Shown one piece after another: positions 48,165-57,494 of a stretch of 64,000 nucleotides of DNA. Made by a program: the position numbers and the translations under genes. This DNA is from Pelodictyon luteolum DSM 273 (GTDB taxonomy: Bacteria; Bacteroidota; Chlorobiia; Chlorobiales; Chlorobiaceae): contig NC_007512.1 of the NCBI RefSeq assembly GCF_000012485.1, forward strand, positions 1,697,501 through 1,761,500. Reading direction: 5' to 3'. The stretch's first letter is position 1. Each line of letters starts with the position of its first letter. Under the pieces are notes generated by a model. The model worked only from the letters and a program-made list of their open reading frames with translations, made no database searches and had not been told where the DNA came from.

Positions 48165-49034
48165 ATGCAGACGAACTCCGAAACAGCGCAGCAAAGCCGC
48201 ACGCCACTGACACGGAACGATCCCCCGACGATCCAGGCCGTCCTGATACTGCTGACGTTCCTGTTCTTCGCGAGCTTCATCTTAATACCTTTGGGATTGG
48301 TCTTCGCTGAAGGATTCAGGAAAGGCGCCCAGGTCTACCTTGAGGCCATCCGCGAACCGTTCGCGCTTGCCGCCCTGAAGCTCACGCTTCTGACCACAGC
48401 CATCGTGGTACCGGTTAACGCGATATTCGGTGTGACGGCGGCATGGGCCATATCGAAATTCACATTCAAGGGTAAGTCCACGCTCTTCAGCCTGCTCGAC
48501 CTGCCCTTCGCGGTCTCGCCGGTAATCGCCGGCCTCATCTTCGTGCTTCTGGTGGGCAGCAGGACCAGCTTCGGAGCCTGGCTCGGGGAGCACGGCATCA
48601 GGATCATTTTCTCGACGCCGGGCATCGTCATCGCCACCCTCTTCGTCACCTTCCCGTTCGTCGCGCGGGAACTCATCCCTCTCATGGAGGCTCAAGGCCG
48701 TGAGGAGGAGGAGGCAGCCATCACCCTCGGGGCGAGAGGCTGGCATGTGTTCACCAGAATCACCCTACCCAACATCAAATGGGGCCTCATGTACGGCATG
48801 ATCCTCTGCATGGCGCGCTCTATCGGTGAATTCGGCGCGGTCTCCGTTGTCTCCGGCCACATCCGGGGCATGACCAACACCGTCCCGCTGCACGTCGAGA
48901 TTCTCTACAGCGAATACAATTACACCGCTGCGTTCGCAGTCTCATCCATCCTTGTACTCCTAGCTCTCGGAACCGTAGCAATCAAGGCCTTGATGGAGAT
49001 GAACGTGCACAACCGCCAACACTCCCAACACTGA
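48165..49034 (+). CDS. cysW: Sulfate ABC transporter permease CysW
   Basis: 289 residues, six membrane segments. The FAVSPVIAGLIFVLLVGSRTSFG segment and EAA loop EEEAAITLGARGWHVFTRITLPN mark CysW. The C-terminal half keeps ARSIGEFGAVSVVSGHIRGMTNT. It pairs with CysT in the membrane and is 6 bp from cysA. Confidence 0.95.
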   Translation: MQTNSETAQQSRTPLTRNDPPTIQAVLILLTFLFFASFILIPLGLVFAEGFRKGAQVYLEAIREPFALAALKLTLLTTAIVVPVNAIFGVTAAWAISKFTFKGKSTLFSLLDLPFAVSPVIAGLIFVLLVGSRTSFGAWLGEHGIRIIFSTPGIVIATLFVTFPFVARELIPLMEAQGREEEEAAITLGARGWHVFTRITLPNIKWGLMYGMILCMARSIGEFGAVSVVSGHIRGMTNTVPLHVEILYSEYNYTAAFAVSSILVLLALGTVAIKALMEMNVHNRQHSQH

Positions 49035-49040
49035 CCTGCC

Positions 49041-50114
49041 ATGAGCATCGAGATCAAAAACGTCACCAAGAAGTATCCAGGATATACGGCCCTTGACGAC
49101 ATCACCCTAAAGGTGCAGACAGGCGAGCTCATCGCCCTGCTCGGTCCATCGGGCTGCGGCAAGACCACCCTGCTCAGAATCATCGCCGGTCTGGAAACGC
49201 CAGACGCGGGAAGCGTCCTGCTCGGGGATCGCGATACGACAAACCTGCAGCCAAGGGAGAAGAACGTCGGGTTCGTCTTCCAGCACTACGCCCTGTTCCG
49301 GCGGCTGGACGTGTTTGAGAACGTCGCCTTCGGCCTCAATGTACGGCCCTCGGGCTCCCGTCCGTCGAAAAGCGAGATCCGCGACCGGGTCGAGTACCTG
49401 CTCAAGCTGGTGCAGATGGACTGGGCGATGAAGCGCTATCCCTCCCAGCTATCAGGGGGCCAGCGCCAGCGCGTGGCTCTCGCCAGGGCGCTCGCGGTAA
49501 ACCCGAAGGTGCTACTGCTCGACGAACCATTCTCGGCACTAGATGCCAAGGTGCGCCAGGAGCTTCGTCGGTGGCTCCGTAAACTGCACTACGATATCCA
49601 CGTCACAAGTATTTTCGTCACGCATGACCAGGAAGAGGCGCTCGAACTCGCCGACCGGATCGTGGTAATCAACAAAGGGCGGATCGAGCAACAGGGCTCC
49701 CCGCAGGAGGTGTATGACCATCCGGCCAACGCCTTCGTCTACAACTTTCTTGGCAATGTCAACGTGTTCCACGGTCGAGTGAGAGAAGGGAAGATACTGG
49801 TCGGCGAAAAACTGCTCGAAGCAGGCCCTGCTTCCGGAATCCACGAAGCTTTCGATGGGCAGGCTTTCATCAGGCCGCATGAAATCGGCATCAGCAGGAT
49901 CCGCAGCAGCGGAAATGACCTTTCCGGATTCATCCGGGACATCCGGCTCATGGGCGGCCAGATCGGGCTCGCACTTGAAACAAAAGCCTTCGACCAGCCG
50001 ATCGAGGCCGAGATCACGCGGGAGGCCTGGCACAACCTGCAGCTGTCGAAGGGAGACGAGGTTTTCATCACCCTCGACCGCCTCAAGGTCTTCAGCGGAG
50101 ACTATGAGATCTGA
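49041..50114 (+). CDS. cysA: Sulfate/thiosulfate ABC transporter ATPase CysA
   Basis: 357 residues: Walker [11 protein letters not shown]-loop FVFQHYALF, signature LSGGQRQR, Walker [12 protein letters not shown] and switch His in [10 protein letters not shown], then a C-terminal regulatory TOBE-like domain. It powers CysTW. As the only complete ABC ATPase in the window it is a conceivable, unproven partner for the orphan ModB. Its 3' end overlaps the facing cobA-hemD remnant by 13 bp. Confidence 0.95.
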   Translation: MSIEIKNVTKKYPGYTALDDITLKVQTGELIALLGPSGCGKTTLLRIIAGLETPDAGSVLLGDRDTTNLQPREKNVGFVFQHYALFRRLDVFENVAFGLNVRPSGSRPSKSEIRDRVEYLLKLVQMDWAMKRYPSQLSGGQRQRVALARALAVNPKVLLLDEPFSALDAKVRQELRRWLRKLHYDIHVTSIFVTHDQEEALELADRIVVINKGRIEQQGSPQEVYDHPANAFVYNFLGNVNVFHGRVREGKILVGEKLLEAGPASGIHEAFDGQAFIRPHEIGISRIRSSGNDLSGFIRDIRLMGGQIGLALETKAFDQPIEAEITREAWHNLQLSKGDEVFITLDRLKVFSGDYEI

Positions 50115-50911
50115 TAGAATGGTCTGCAAGCAGGTGTGGGGAGATCAACCAGGTCTATGATGCGAGCTACATCGGAAGCGCTGAGAAACGCTGCAGTTTC
50201 CTGCCCATAGACATACACCCTGAGCATCGAAGGGATCCCGCCGAAAAGTTCCAGCGCCTCGCGGGCGTCACGCAGTCTTTCGAGCACAATGCCATCGAAA
50301 AGCGACAAGGCCACACCCAGCTTCAACGAATCGCCATACCTGAGGGTGCAGGGCGGAACGATTCTGACCGGTACAAGGCAGCTCAATGGGCGCAGACCCG
50401 CATAAAGACCGATGAACGGTTCTGGTACATGCCCTGCAGTCCGGCCAACGATGGCCAGAAGCGGCAACGGAGGTGTGTCGTCCCCCTCCCACCGTGACCA
50501 TAGTGACCGATTCGTCATGGAAACATGCCCGACTTACAAGCGCGACAGGGACCTCTGCATCGAACCCACGGTCAAGCAGGTAGGCCATCTCTTCGCCACC
50601 ACGTCCGAAAACAATGGGATCGCCCCCCTTCAGCCGCACGACGACCCGGGGGGTTAGCGCAGCCTGGAATAGCTGATCATTGATCCAATCCTGTCCAGCG
50701 TGGTGACACTTTCATTGCGCTTGCCTACATAGATGCACTCCGCATCGCACCGGTCGAGAATGGAGGAATCGATCAGGTCATCGTAGAGGATGAACGAAGC
50801 CACTTTCAGCACGGCGCCGGCCCTGAGGGTGAGGAAGTCGGCACACCACGCCCCGGCGCCAACGAGGTATATCCTGCCCCGCATATCGCAATGCAGGTCA
50901 GTCGCGGTCAT
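50102..50911 (-). pseudogene. Decayed cobA-hemD fusion (uroporphyrinogen III methyltransferase/synthase)
   Basis: The frame opens with a uroporphyrinogen-III methyltransferase start (MRGRIYLVGAGAW...DFLTLRAG, then ILYDDLIDSSILDR and YVGKR) but stops after SYSRLR. Loss of one base moves the family motif VRLKGGDPIVFGRGGEE to another frame. A large part of the methyltransferase is then deleted; PLPLLAIVGRTAGH resembles its C-terminus. A further frame (SLFDGIVLERL, FGGIPSMLRVYVYGQETAAFL) resembles HemD. The GAGPGDP motif has become GAGAWCA. The gene is non-functional, so siroheme synthesis must rely on a methyltransferase elsewhere. Confidence 0.8.
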
Positions 50912-51350
50912 TGGCGTCTCCGAAAAGCAGCTTGACCCTGTCCCTCCATTCGATTGCTCTCCTGACGTCGGCACCCCCTGATGATACAGCTACCGTCATG
51001 GCGCCTTGCCGGTAAATTGCCGGGGAAAGGAAATCGCAGAGGCTGGGATCATCCGGCGTGTTGATCAGGATGCCCCTCGCGTTTGCTGCACATTTTAGCC
51101 TGGCGTTCGATTCCCGTGCTTCGTCGCAGGCGTAGGTAAGCCATATACCATCAAGGTCTTCATCCCGCCAGCGGCGAAGTCGGCAGTCCGCTATGCTGTC
51201 GACGATCCGCTCGTCGAGCGATTCGCCGACAACCGTAAAATCTGCACCGAAGCGCTTCAGGAGTTCGATTTTCTCAAAGGCGGCAATCCCGCCACCAACG
51301 ACAAGGACCCGTCTGTTTTCAAGGTTGATGCAGACCGGGAGGCAGTTCAT
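50898..51350 (-). CDS. Precorrin-2 dehydrogenase / sirohydrochlorin ferrochelatase (Met8/SirC type)
   Basis: 150 residues with the NAD-binding [17 protein letters not shown] and the [22 protein letters not shown] segment of the CysG N-terminal domain. It is shorter than full Met8 proteins (about 200 residues), lacking the C-terminal helical part. It oxidises precorrin-2 and may insert iron to make siroheme for the sulfite reductase three genes upstream. Its ATG overlaps the cysN stop as ATGA. Confidence 0.85.
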   Translation of the reverse strand: MNCLPVCINLENRRVLVVGGGIAAFEKIELLKRFGADFTVVGESLDERIVDSIADCRLRRWRDEDLDGIWLTYACDEARESNARLKCAANARGILINTPDDPSLCDFLSPAIYRQGAMTVAVSSGGADVRRAIEWRDRVKLLFGDANDRD

Positions 51351-53146
51351 ATCTGGTAGTCGTCAATGACCTCTTTCCAAAGAAGCAAATCGGCAATACG
51401 GCTGATCTCATTGGCAATATCATCGACCGAAGGGAGGATGACGTCCGGTGTCGTCCGATAGAAACGGTTTTCGCCGACATTGACGACAAGAATCTCGTTC
51501 GGTGCGTTCAAAAGCTTCAGCGACTCGATGTCGTAATCATCAGGATCATCGATGACCGTAATGAAAATGAGGCCGGCATCGGTCATGATACGCGCCAGTT
51601 CACCGATCCGGCGGAGTTTCTCCTCGGCGCCTCCCTCATCGGATCGAAGGTCGGCCTCAAGGCCGTGTTCAATAGCCGCCATGCCGAGGTAATAGGTGCT
51701 GTAGCGGTTTCGGAAAAGCATACTCTCCAGCTCCTTGGCAAGGGCACGTTTGCCTGTAAGCGGCGGTCCGACGATGACGATGAACTTCGCGCGGTGTCGG
51801 TGAACCCGCTCGCGGTCGACGACGAGCACATTGCCGTTCTCCCAGTGTCGCTCCCGGTCCCGGATATGGCGTTCGAGGATGCTCTCCCCCCCGGAGAGGT
51901 TCTCCAGCACGATGCCCCCGCCTGCGATTTCGTAGTTATCCACGATGACGAAGCGCCCTGTCGCTTCACTAGTCGATGCCAGATCGAAGGCAATCGGCCT
52001 CGTGGTCTCCAGGATGCACTCGCCGACGTCTCTGTTGTCAAGCTGCTGCTTGGTGCGGCTCAGGCGGAGGTCGGAGGCATCGAGGGTGCTCAGAATGCCA
52101 GCGAGCCGCACCGTGGCGTGCGCCGTGCCGAGCTTCAGTTTGTACTCCTTCTCAGTGGACATGGGCACGCGGCCGACCCAGAAGATGTTTGCCCTGAAAC
52201 GCGCTCCAACCTCTGGCTGCGGGTCATCCGGACGCACCATGAGCTCGCCAGGCCGGATGTAGATCTGGGTAGCGAGGGTTACGCCGACCGCTTCGCCGGC
52301 TTTGGCCGAATGCTTCACCGCGGTATTGAAGGATTCGACGGAAGCGATCGATGAGCGTTTGCCGGATGGAAGGAAAAGCACTGCGTCCCCGATGTTCACG
52401 GAGCCGGCTTCGATTGTGCCGGCCACGATGCGCCGGTCATCGCCGGACCCAGTGAATTTGTAGACATCCTGCACCGGGAGGCGGAACGGCTTGTCCCTCA
52501 GCCCCCCCCCGGTACTGAACCGATCGAGCTGGGCGAGCACTGTCGGGCCGTCATACCAGGGCATGGATGCTGAAACCGCTGCAATATTGTCACCCTCGCG
52601 CGCACTGACCGGGATGAAGCCGAGCGGTTCGACGTCGATCTGCCTCAGGTAGGCCGTGTATTCGGCCTTCAGCGCGTCGAAATCGACCTGCCGGTAGCCT
52701 GCAAGATCCATCTTGTTCACCAGCACACTGACCTGTTTCACCCCGAGCATGGCAACCATGTGGCCATGGCGGCGCGAATTCTCCTGAATGCCCTCATGCG
52801 CATCGATGACGAGGAGCGCCGCCTCAGCTCTTGAAGCACCGGTCACCATATTCTTGAGAAACTCGATATGGCCGGGAGCGTCAATAATGATATAGTCGCG
52901 TTTCCGTGTATTGAAAAAGCAGCGGGCCATATCGATGGTGATCCCCTGCGCCTGTTCGTCCTTGAGCGCATCAAGAAGAAATGCATATTCGAACGGCTTG
53001 TGGTTCCGCCTGCACGACTCCTTCACCGCATCAAGTTTCCCATCGGGAAGCGAGCCAGTATCAGCAAGGAGCCTACCGATAACCGTGCTCTTCCCATGAT
53101 CCACATGGCCCACAATGACGATATTCATCTGTTCCTTTCCATTCAT
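51347..53146 (-). CDS. cysN: ATP sulfurylase large subunit CysN with a degenerate APS-kinase domain
   Basis: 599 residues. The N-terminal GTPase has G1 [10 protein letters not shown]3 DAPGH and G4 NKMD, followed by EF-Tu-like beta domains (to about 445). From residue 452 a CysC-like domain follows, but its P-loop reads [11 protein letters not shown] (no Ser/Thr after Lys), and the DGDN motif of APS kinases is replaced ([11 protein letters not shown]). The kinase half therefore looks catalytically dead. CysN GTP hydrolysis drives CysD adenylylation of sulfate. It overlaps sirC by 4 bp. Confidence 0.93.
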   Translation of the reverse strand: MNGKEQMNIVIVGHVDHGKSTVIGRLLADTGSLPDGKLDAVKESCRRNHKPFEYAFLLDALKDEQAQGITIDMARCFFNTRKRDYIIIDAPGHIEFLKNMVTGASRAEAALLVIDAHEGIQENSRRHGHMVAMLGVKQVSVLVNKMDLAGYRQVDFDALKAEYTAYLRQIDVEPLGFIPVSAREGDNIAAVSASMPWYDGPTVLAQLDRFSTGGGLRDKPFRLPVQDVYKFTGSGDDRRIVAGTIEAGSVNIGDAVLFLPSGKRSSIASVESFNTAVKHSAKAGEAVGVTLATQIYIRPGELMVRPDDPQPEVGARFRANIFWVGRVPMSTEKEYKLKLGTAHATVRLAGILSTLDASDLRLSRTKQQLDNRDVGECILETTRPIAFDLASTSEATGRFVIVDNYEIAGGGIVLENLSGGESILERHIRDRERHWENGNVLVVDRERVHRHRAKFIVIVGPPLTGKRALAKELESMLFRNRYSTYYLGMAAIEHGLEADLRSDEGGAEEKLRRIGELARIMTDAGLIFITVIDDPDDYDIESLKLLNAPNEILVVNVGENRFYRTTPDVILPSVDDIANEISRIADLLLWKEVIDDYQI

Positions 53147-53205
53147 GGCAGAGTTCCCCTATCCCATTTTATTGTAAAAATCCTCCCCTATGACGCCTCT
53201 CATTC

Positions 53206-54087
53206 CTACATATACCCCACACGCCGAAGGGTCTCCAGCCCGCCAGCGTCCTCACGGTCCTGTGCCCGGCCGGATCGTTCAGCAATGTTGGCCAGCCGCC
53301 CCTCACAAAGCTCGCTGATGATGTCGGCCACCGTCTCCGACTCCGACGCTATCGGCGTTGTGCAGGGCCAGCACCCGAGCGACCGGTAGCGGGTGCCCTG
53401 ACCCCTATTGAAATAGAGCGGGACAACGGGAATTTCTTCGCGCTCAATGTACTCCCAGATGTTCAGTTCGGTCCAGTCGAGCAGCGGATGGATCCGCACA
53501 TGAGTCCCTGGAGCGAAATCAGTCTTGAAGTGGTTCCAGAATTCAGGCGGTTGGTCGCCGACCTCCCAGCAGTTTTCAGTATCGCGGGGAGAAAAATAGC
53601 GCTCCTTGGAACGGCTCCCCTCCTCATCGGCCCGGACCCCTACTATGACGCCAGTGTATGGCTCTCGCGACTCATCAAGCACATAGCGCCCCGTGGGGTG
53701 CTCCATCCTCCAGCGAGGCCACTCCCCCGAGAGCGTCCGCTTCAGCGCCTCGCTCTTCAGGTTGCGGCAGCAGGTGATCCGATCGGTGTTCCCGTCAGGA
53801 AAGCTCAGTTTCCGCTCAACAGCGTCAGTGTTCTCCCCATAGATCATGTTGAGTTCAAACTCCATCGCCATCCGGTCACGGTACTGGATCATTTCGGGAA
53901 TCTTGAAATGGGTGTCAATATGCACAAGAGGCAACGGCACATGCCCGAAAAACGCCTTCCGTGCAAGCCAGAGCAGCACCGTGCTGTCCTTGCCGATAGA
54001 CCATAGCATGCAAAGCTGTCGGAAATCGCGGTATGCCTCCCTGAGGATGTAGACGCTCTGTGCTTCAAGCTTGTCGAGATGGTTCAT
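53206..54087 (-). CDS. cysD: Sulfate adenylyltransferase small subunit
   Basis: 293 residues starting [22 protein letters not shown]. It has the PP-loop [28 protein letters not shown], the [12 protein letters not shown] segment and the C-terminal basic region [24 protein letters not shown]. With CysN it makes adenosine 5'-phosphosulfate from sulfate and ATP. The ATG at 54087 lies inside the end of cysH (23-bp overlap); an upstream ATG at 54105 is possible. Confidence 0.95.
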   Translation of the reverse strand: MNHLDKLEAQSVYILREAYRDFRQLCMLWSIGKDSTVLLWLARKAFFGHVPLPLVHIDTHFKIPEMIQYRDRMAMEFELNMIYGENTDAVERKLSFPDGNTDRITCCRNLKSEALKRTLSGEWPRWRMEHPTGRYVLDESREPYTGVIVGVRADEEGSRSKERYFSPRDTENCWEVGDQPPEFWNHFKTDFAPGTHVRIHPLLDWTELNIWEYIEREEIPVVPLYFNRGQGTRYRSLGCWPCTTPIASESETVADIISELCEGRLANIAERSGRAQDREDAGGLETLRRVGYM

Positions 54088-54817
54088 GTTCACTTTTTTT
54101 TTCATTAGTATTCGGGACATGCAGCCCGCACTCCCTGTGCTCCGCCTCTTCCCACCACCACCGTCCGGAGCGGATGTCGGCTCCGGGCTCAACCGCTCTG
54201 GTGCATGGTGCGCATCCAATGCTCGGATACCCCTTCCGGTGCAGCGCATTCGACGGGACATTGTGTCGCAATAGATACCCGAAGACTTCCGCTTCGGTGA
54301 AGGCGGCCAACGGATTAATCTTGAACAGCCCGAACGCTTCATCCCACTCCACAACCCCGGTGCCGGTCCTTGTCACCGACTGTTCACGCCTCAGGCCGCA
54401 GATCCATGCATCAAGAGAGGACAGCCGTCTTTCAAGCGGCTGCACCTTCCTTGTGCGGCAGCACATCCGGCGTTTTTCGACGCTGTCGTAAAAAAGGTTG
54501 GCACCGAACCGCTGCAGCATATCCTCCACCGGGGCCCGTTCAGGAAACAGGACCTCCATAGAGATGCCGTAGTGCATCCTGGTTGCATCAAGAAGATCGT
54601 ATGTCTCCTGCGGAAGACGACCGGTGTCGATGGTAAACACCGGAATGTCGAGCCCGTGGCGGCAGATCATATCGATGATCACCTGATCCTCGGCCCCGAA
54701 ACTCGAGGCAAACGCAAGGTGGCTGATACCGAACTTTCGAACTGCCCGGGAGAGCACCTCTTCAGGCTGAAGCTTAGACCATTCCTGCTGCAGCTTTCCT
54801 GCTGCTGCGCTACTCAT
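54065..54817 (-). CDS. cysH: Adenylyl-sulfate (APS) reductase, assimilatory
   Basis: 250 residues. [4Fe-4S] ligands Cys119-Cys120 (RRMCCRTRK) and Cys202/Cys205 (GCAPCTR) give the CC-x~80-CxxC pattern that distinguishes APS reductase from PAPS reductase. The catalytic Cys is in the C-terminal HRECGLH. It reduces APS to sulfite and AMP, so PAPS, and hence an active CysC, is not needed. Its start overlaps the sir stop as ATGA. Confidence 0.95.
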   Translation of the reverse strand: MSSAAAGKLQQEWSKLQPEEVLSRAVRKFGISHLAFASSFGAEDQVIIDMICRHGLDIPVFTIDTGRLPQETYDLLDATRMHYGISMEVLFPERAPVEDMLQRFGANLFYDSVEKRRMCCRTRKVQPLERRLSSLDAWICGLRREQSVTRTGTGVVEWDEAFGLFKINPLAAFTEAEVFGYLLRHNVPSNALHRKGYPSIGCAPCTRAVEPGADIRSGRWWWEEAEHRECGLHVPNTNEKKSEHEPSRQA

Positions 54818-55773
54818 GCGGCCGACCCTCCCCTGAGGCCGCTCGCGGAACCCGCTTCCGGCACACCCTCTCCGGCCGGAGGGATCGAAACCTCGCCGAG
54901 GATGACGAATCTGGCATGTGCAAGCCCCACGCGCTCAATGGTGGCACCGAATCGTTCCTTCGCCCATCCATACTTCCTGTAAAACTCAAGGACACGGCCG
55001 ACAAGCCGTATAACCTCGTCCGCGTCGGCGGCCATCCAGACAAGGGGGTCAGCAAACCGGGGCTTCCTGCCCATCGTCCCTCCAATGAGGATACTGAAGC
55101 CGCTCCGCCGGACAGCCCATCCACCGGAGGTGCATTTTGAGGCGCAGAGCCCGCAGCCGATGCAGCGTTTCTCGTCGACGCTGTAGGTGAACTGATCGTC
55201 CCGAGCTGCCCTCCCGCTACGACTGATGGCATCAACCGGGCAGTATGAGAGGCACTTGCCGCAATCGTTGCACTGCGGGCCTATCCATTCAGGCTCAACG
55301 ACCCCTCTGATGCCCACATCGTTCTCATTGGCCTTGGCGCAGTTGCTGGCGCATCCGGTAATGCCGATCTTGAACTTCGAAGGGGCCTCGGCCCCGAAAA
55401 ACTCCGCATCGAGCCGCTCCCCGAGAGCTTTGGTGTCGATGACCCCCAGCCGGCAGCAGGTGCTCCCCGGGCAGGCCACAATACCCCGAACCCTGGAACC
55501 GCAGGCTCCAAGCTCAACACCTGAACCCTGGAGCTCCAGAAATGCTGGTTCAAGATCCTTGCGCCGCACGTCATGGATCTCGATGCCCTGACGGGTAGTC
55601 AGATGGATCGAGCCGCTTCCATACTTTTCAGCAACTGCAGCAACCGCTGCAAGCTGACGGGAATCAAGATCTCCAGCGACTGATTTGAGGCGCATCACAA
55701 AAACACCGGGCTGCAGCTGTTTCATGATGCCCGTCCTGCTCTCTATTGCCGTTTCCTCCACACTGCTTTTCAT
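54814..55773 (-). CDS. Single-module siroheme sulfite reductase with ferredoxin domain (AsrC/Dsr-like)
   Basis: 319 residues. One nitrite/sulfite reductase half-module (about 20-90) is followed by the siroheme-[4Fe-4S] Cys set CPGSTCC (about 103-109) and GCASNC (about 141-146). Two ferredoxin clusters follow: CNDCGKCLSYCPVDA and CIGCGLCASKC. This is the compact layout of anaerobic sulfite reductases, not the 570-residue CysI. Placed first in an operon with cysH, cysD, cysN and sirC, it most likely reduces sulfite to sulfide for biosynthesis. A GGAG ribosome site precedes the ATG. Confidence 0.9.
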   Translation of the reverse strand: MKSSVEETAIESRTGIMKQLQPGVFVMRLKSVAGDLDSRQLAAVAAVAEKYGSGSIHLTTRQGIEIHDVRRKDLEPAFLELQGSGVELGACGSRVRGIVACPGSTCCRLGVIDTKALGERLDAEFFGAEAPSKFKIGITGCASNCAKANENDVGIRGVVEPEWIGPQCNDCGKCLSYCPVDAISRSGRAARDDQFTYSVDEKRCIGCGLCASKCTSGGWAVRRSGFSILIGGTMGRKPRFADPLVWMAADADEVIRLVGRVLEFYRKYGWAKERFGATIERVGLAHARFVILGEVSIPPAGEGVPEAGSASGLRGGSAA

Positions 55774-55801
55774 CGCCGCTCCATGCTTTCATGATTGAAG
55801 A

Positions 55802-55849
55802 ATAAAACCCTGCCAAAGCAGGCCTCCGTCCAGCCTCAGGGAAGGACGG
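55802..55849 (-). terminator. Two hairpins in the sir leader, possible attenuator
   Basis: On the minus strand CCGTCC/GGACGG (55826-55849) is followed by CCTGC/GCAGG with loop TTTG (55804-55822 approximately) and GTTTTATT. It lies between the sir promoter region and the start codon, so it would attenuate the sulfate-reduction operon. Confidence 0.4.
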
Positions 55850-55902
55850 GACTGACTGAGGTGAGTTAACAAAACACAATCAGCAGGAGAGAGCAAAGCA
55901 TA

Positions 55903-55929
55903 TACCGCGTAAATACCATAAACAGGGTA
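55903..55929 (-). promoter_or_regulatory. Conserved 27-nt sulfate-assimilation box (sir copy)
   Basis: On the minus strand the element reads TACCCTGTTT, then ATGGTATTTA, then CGCGGTA: 23 of 27 identical to the sbp copy at 46084-46110, in the same orientation relative to its gene. It lies 130-156 bp before the sir ATG. Confidence 0.65.
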
Positions 55930-55967
55930 CATGAGGCAAAACCCAATAGAGCCGAGGAAGAAAGATG

Positions 55968-55981
55968 GTAACAATTGTTAC
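55968..55981. promoter_or_regulatory. Palindromic operator GTAACAATTGTTAC (site 4)
   Basis: Perfect 14-bp palindrome sharing the TAACAATTGTTA core with sites at 39883 and 42336. It lies in the divergent region between sir and the second cystathionine enzyme gene (111 bp before its ATG). Apart from the two motifs and the leader hairpins, 55774-56091 holds nothing recognised. Confidence 0.6.
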
Positions 55982-56091
55982 ATTCATACATAAAAGCGAA
56001 AAGCCATTCCCCTGACGGATCTCACCCGGATACGCTGAATAACCGATAATCTGCGTACCTTATAGCAGCAACCATCAACCACCCGAAGCAC

Positions 56092-57234
56092 ATGGAGTTT
56101 GAAACCCTTGCCATCCACGACGGACAGGCTCCCGATCCAGTGACTGGTTCGGTTACCGTACCTATCTACCAGACCTCTACCTTTGAACGGGAAGGAATGG
56201 AATTCAATGGAGGATTCGTCTATTCACGGATCGGGAATCCTACCCGCAAAGCACTTGAATCCACGCTAGCCCTGCTTGAGAACGGCCGTCACGGCCTTGC
56301 GTTCGCATCGGGGGTAGCGGCAGCAATGGCCGCGCTGCAGGTACTCAGGCCGGGAGACCATATCGTTTCAAGCATGGATATCTACGGAGGAAGTTATCGG
56401 ATCTTCAAAGAGGTGATGCAGCCATGGGGGGTTGAAACAACCTATGCGTCCGGCAAAACCACCGCCAGCTACGAGAGCTGCATACGCCCTGAAACGCGGA
56501 TGATCTGGGTCGAAAGCCCCAGCAATCCGCTGATGCGCATTGCCGACCTGAGGGCGCTCGCTGCAATCTGCGGAGAACGGGGGATTCTCCTCGCCGTCGA
56601 CAACACCTTCGCCAGCCCCTACTTCCAGCGCCCCCTCGACCTCGGAGCCGACATCGTGGTCCATAGCACCACCAAATACCTCGGCGGCCACAGCGATGTC
56701 ATGGGCGGAGCCATCATTACCAACGACGGAAAGCTGCACACCGCCATCAGGAACTACCAGGCCACAGCCGGAGCCATTCCCGCACCATGGGAGTGCTGGC
56801 TTATCATGCGCGGTCTGAAAACCCTAAAAATCAGGATGAAGGAACACGAAGCCAACGCCCTCCACCTCGCACGGTTCCTCGAACAGCAACCTGCCGTCAG
56901 CCGGGTACTCTACCCCGGCCTCCCCTCACACCCGCAGCATGAGCTTGCCGCCAGCCAGATGGAGGGATTTGGAGGCATGATCACCATCGAACTGAAAGGA
57001 GGCATGCATGCCGTGGAGAAACTAATCAAAGGGTTGAAGCTGTTCATACTTGCAGACAGTCTCGGAGGGGTGGAATCCCTGATTGCCTCACCTTCCCGGA
57101 TGACCCTCTGGGCCCTTTCCCCGGAAGAAAAAGCAGCCCGGGAATGCACTGAAGGGCTCGTCAGGCTCTCAATCGGCCTGGAAAACGCCCGAGACCTCGA
57201 AGATGACCTCAGTTCTGCTCTCGAAGGCTGCTAG
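56092..57234 (+). CDS. Second cystathionine gamma-synthase/lyase family PLP enzyme
   Basis: 380 residues with VPIYQTSTFEREG, YSRIGNPTRKALE and the PLP-lysine segment VVHSTTKYLGGHSDVMGG. It is a paralogue of the gene at 40872-42023 rather than of metY. Having both suggests that one acts as synthase and the other as lyase, giving cysteine-homocysteine exchange in both directions; which is which cannot be read from the sequence. It is followed 56 bp later by the thi genes. Confidence 0.9.
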   Translation: MEFETLAIHDGQAPDPVTGSVTVPIYQTSTFEREGMEFNGGFVYSRIGNPTRKALESTLALLENGRHGLAFASGVAAAMAALQVLRPGDHIVSSMDIYGGSYRIFKEVMQPWGVETTYASGKTTASYESCIRPETRMIWVESPSNPLMRIADLRALAAICGERGILLAVDNTFASPYFQRPLDLGADIVVHSTTKYLGGHSDVMGGAIITNDGKLHTAIRNYQATAGAIPAPWECWLIMRGLKTLKIRMKEHEANALHLARFLEQQPAVSRVLYPGLPSHPQHELAASQMEGFGGMITIELKGGMHAVEKLIKGLKLFILADSLGGVESLIASPSRMTLWALSPEEKAARECTEGLVRLSIGLENARDLEDDLSSALEGC

Positions 57235-57290
57235 AGCAGAATGATGGCGAGAAAAAGAGGACGAATGAAAATCATGAAGAAACCACCTAA

Positions 57291-57494
57291 ATGCTTACTA
57301 TTGAACTGAACGGAAAGCCCGAACCCGTAGTCGAAGGTTCAACGGTGGCCGACATGCTCGCCATCCTTGGTGCCGACGGCAGAAAGGTGGCGACGGTAGT
57401 CAACGAGCACATTGTCCGCCCTCCCGAACGAACGACCGCTGTCCTCCAGGATGGAGACAGGGTGGAAATTCTGGTATTTGCCGGAGGCGGATGA
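57291..57494 (+). CDS. thiS: Sulfur carrier protein ThiS
   Basis: 67 residues, ubiquitin-like fold, starting [13 protein letters not shown] and ending VFAGGG. The C-terminal glycine is adenylylated by ThiF and turned into the thiocarboxylate that donates sulfur to the thiazole of thiamine. The stop overlaps the thiG start (ATGA). Confidence 0.93.
   Translation: MLTIELNGKPEPVVEGSTVADMLAILGADGRKVATVVNEHIVRPPERTTAVLQDGDRVEILVFAGGG

Noticed and set aside
57235-57290. TPP riboswitch before thiS
   Set aside because: Only 56 bp separate thiS from the preceding gene, and no thi-box sequence is present.
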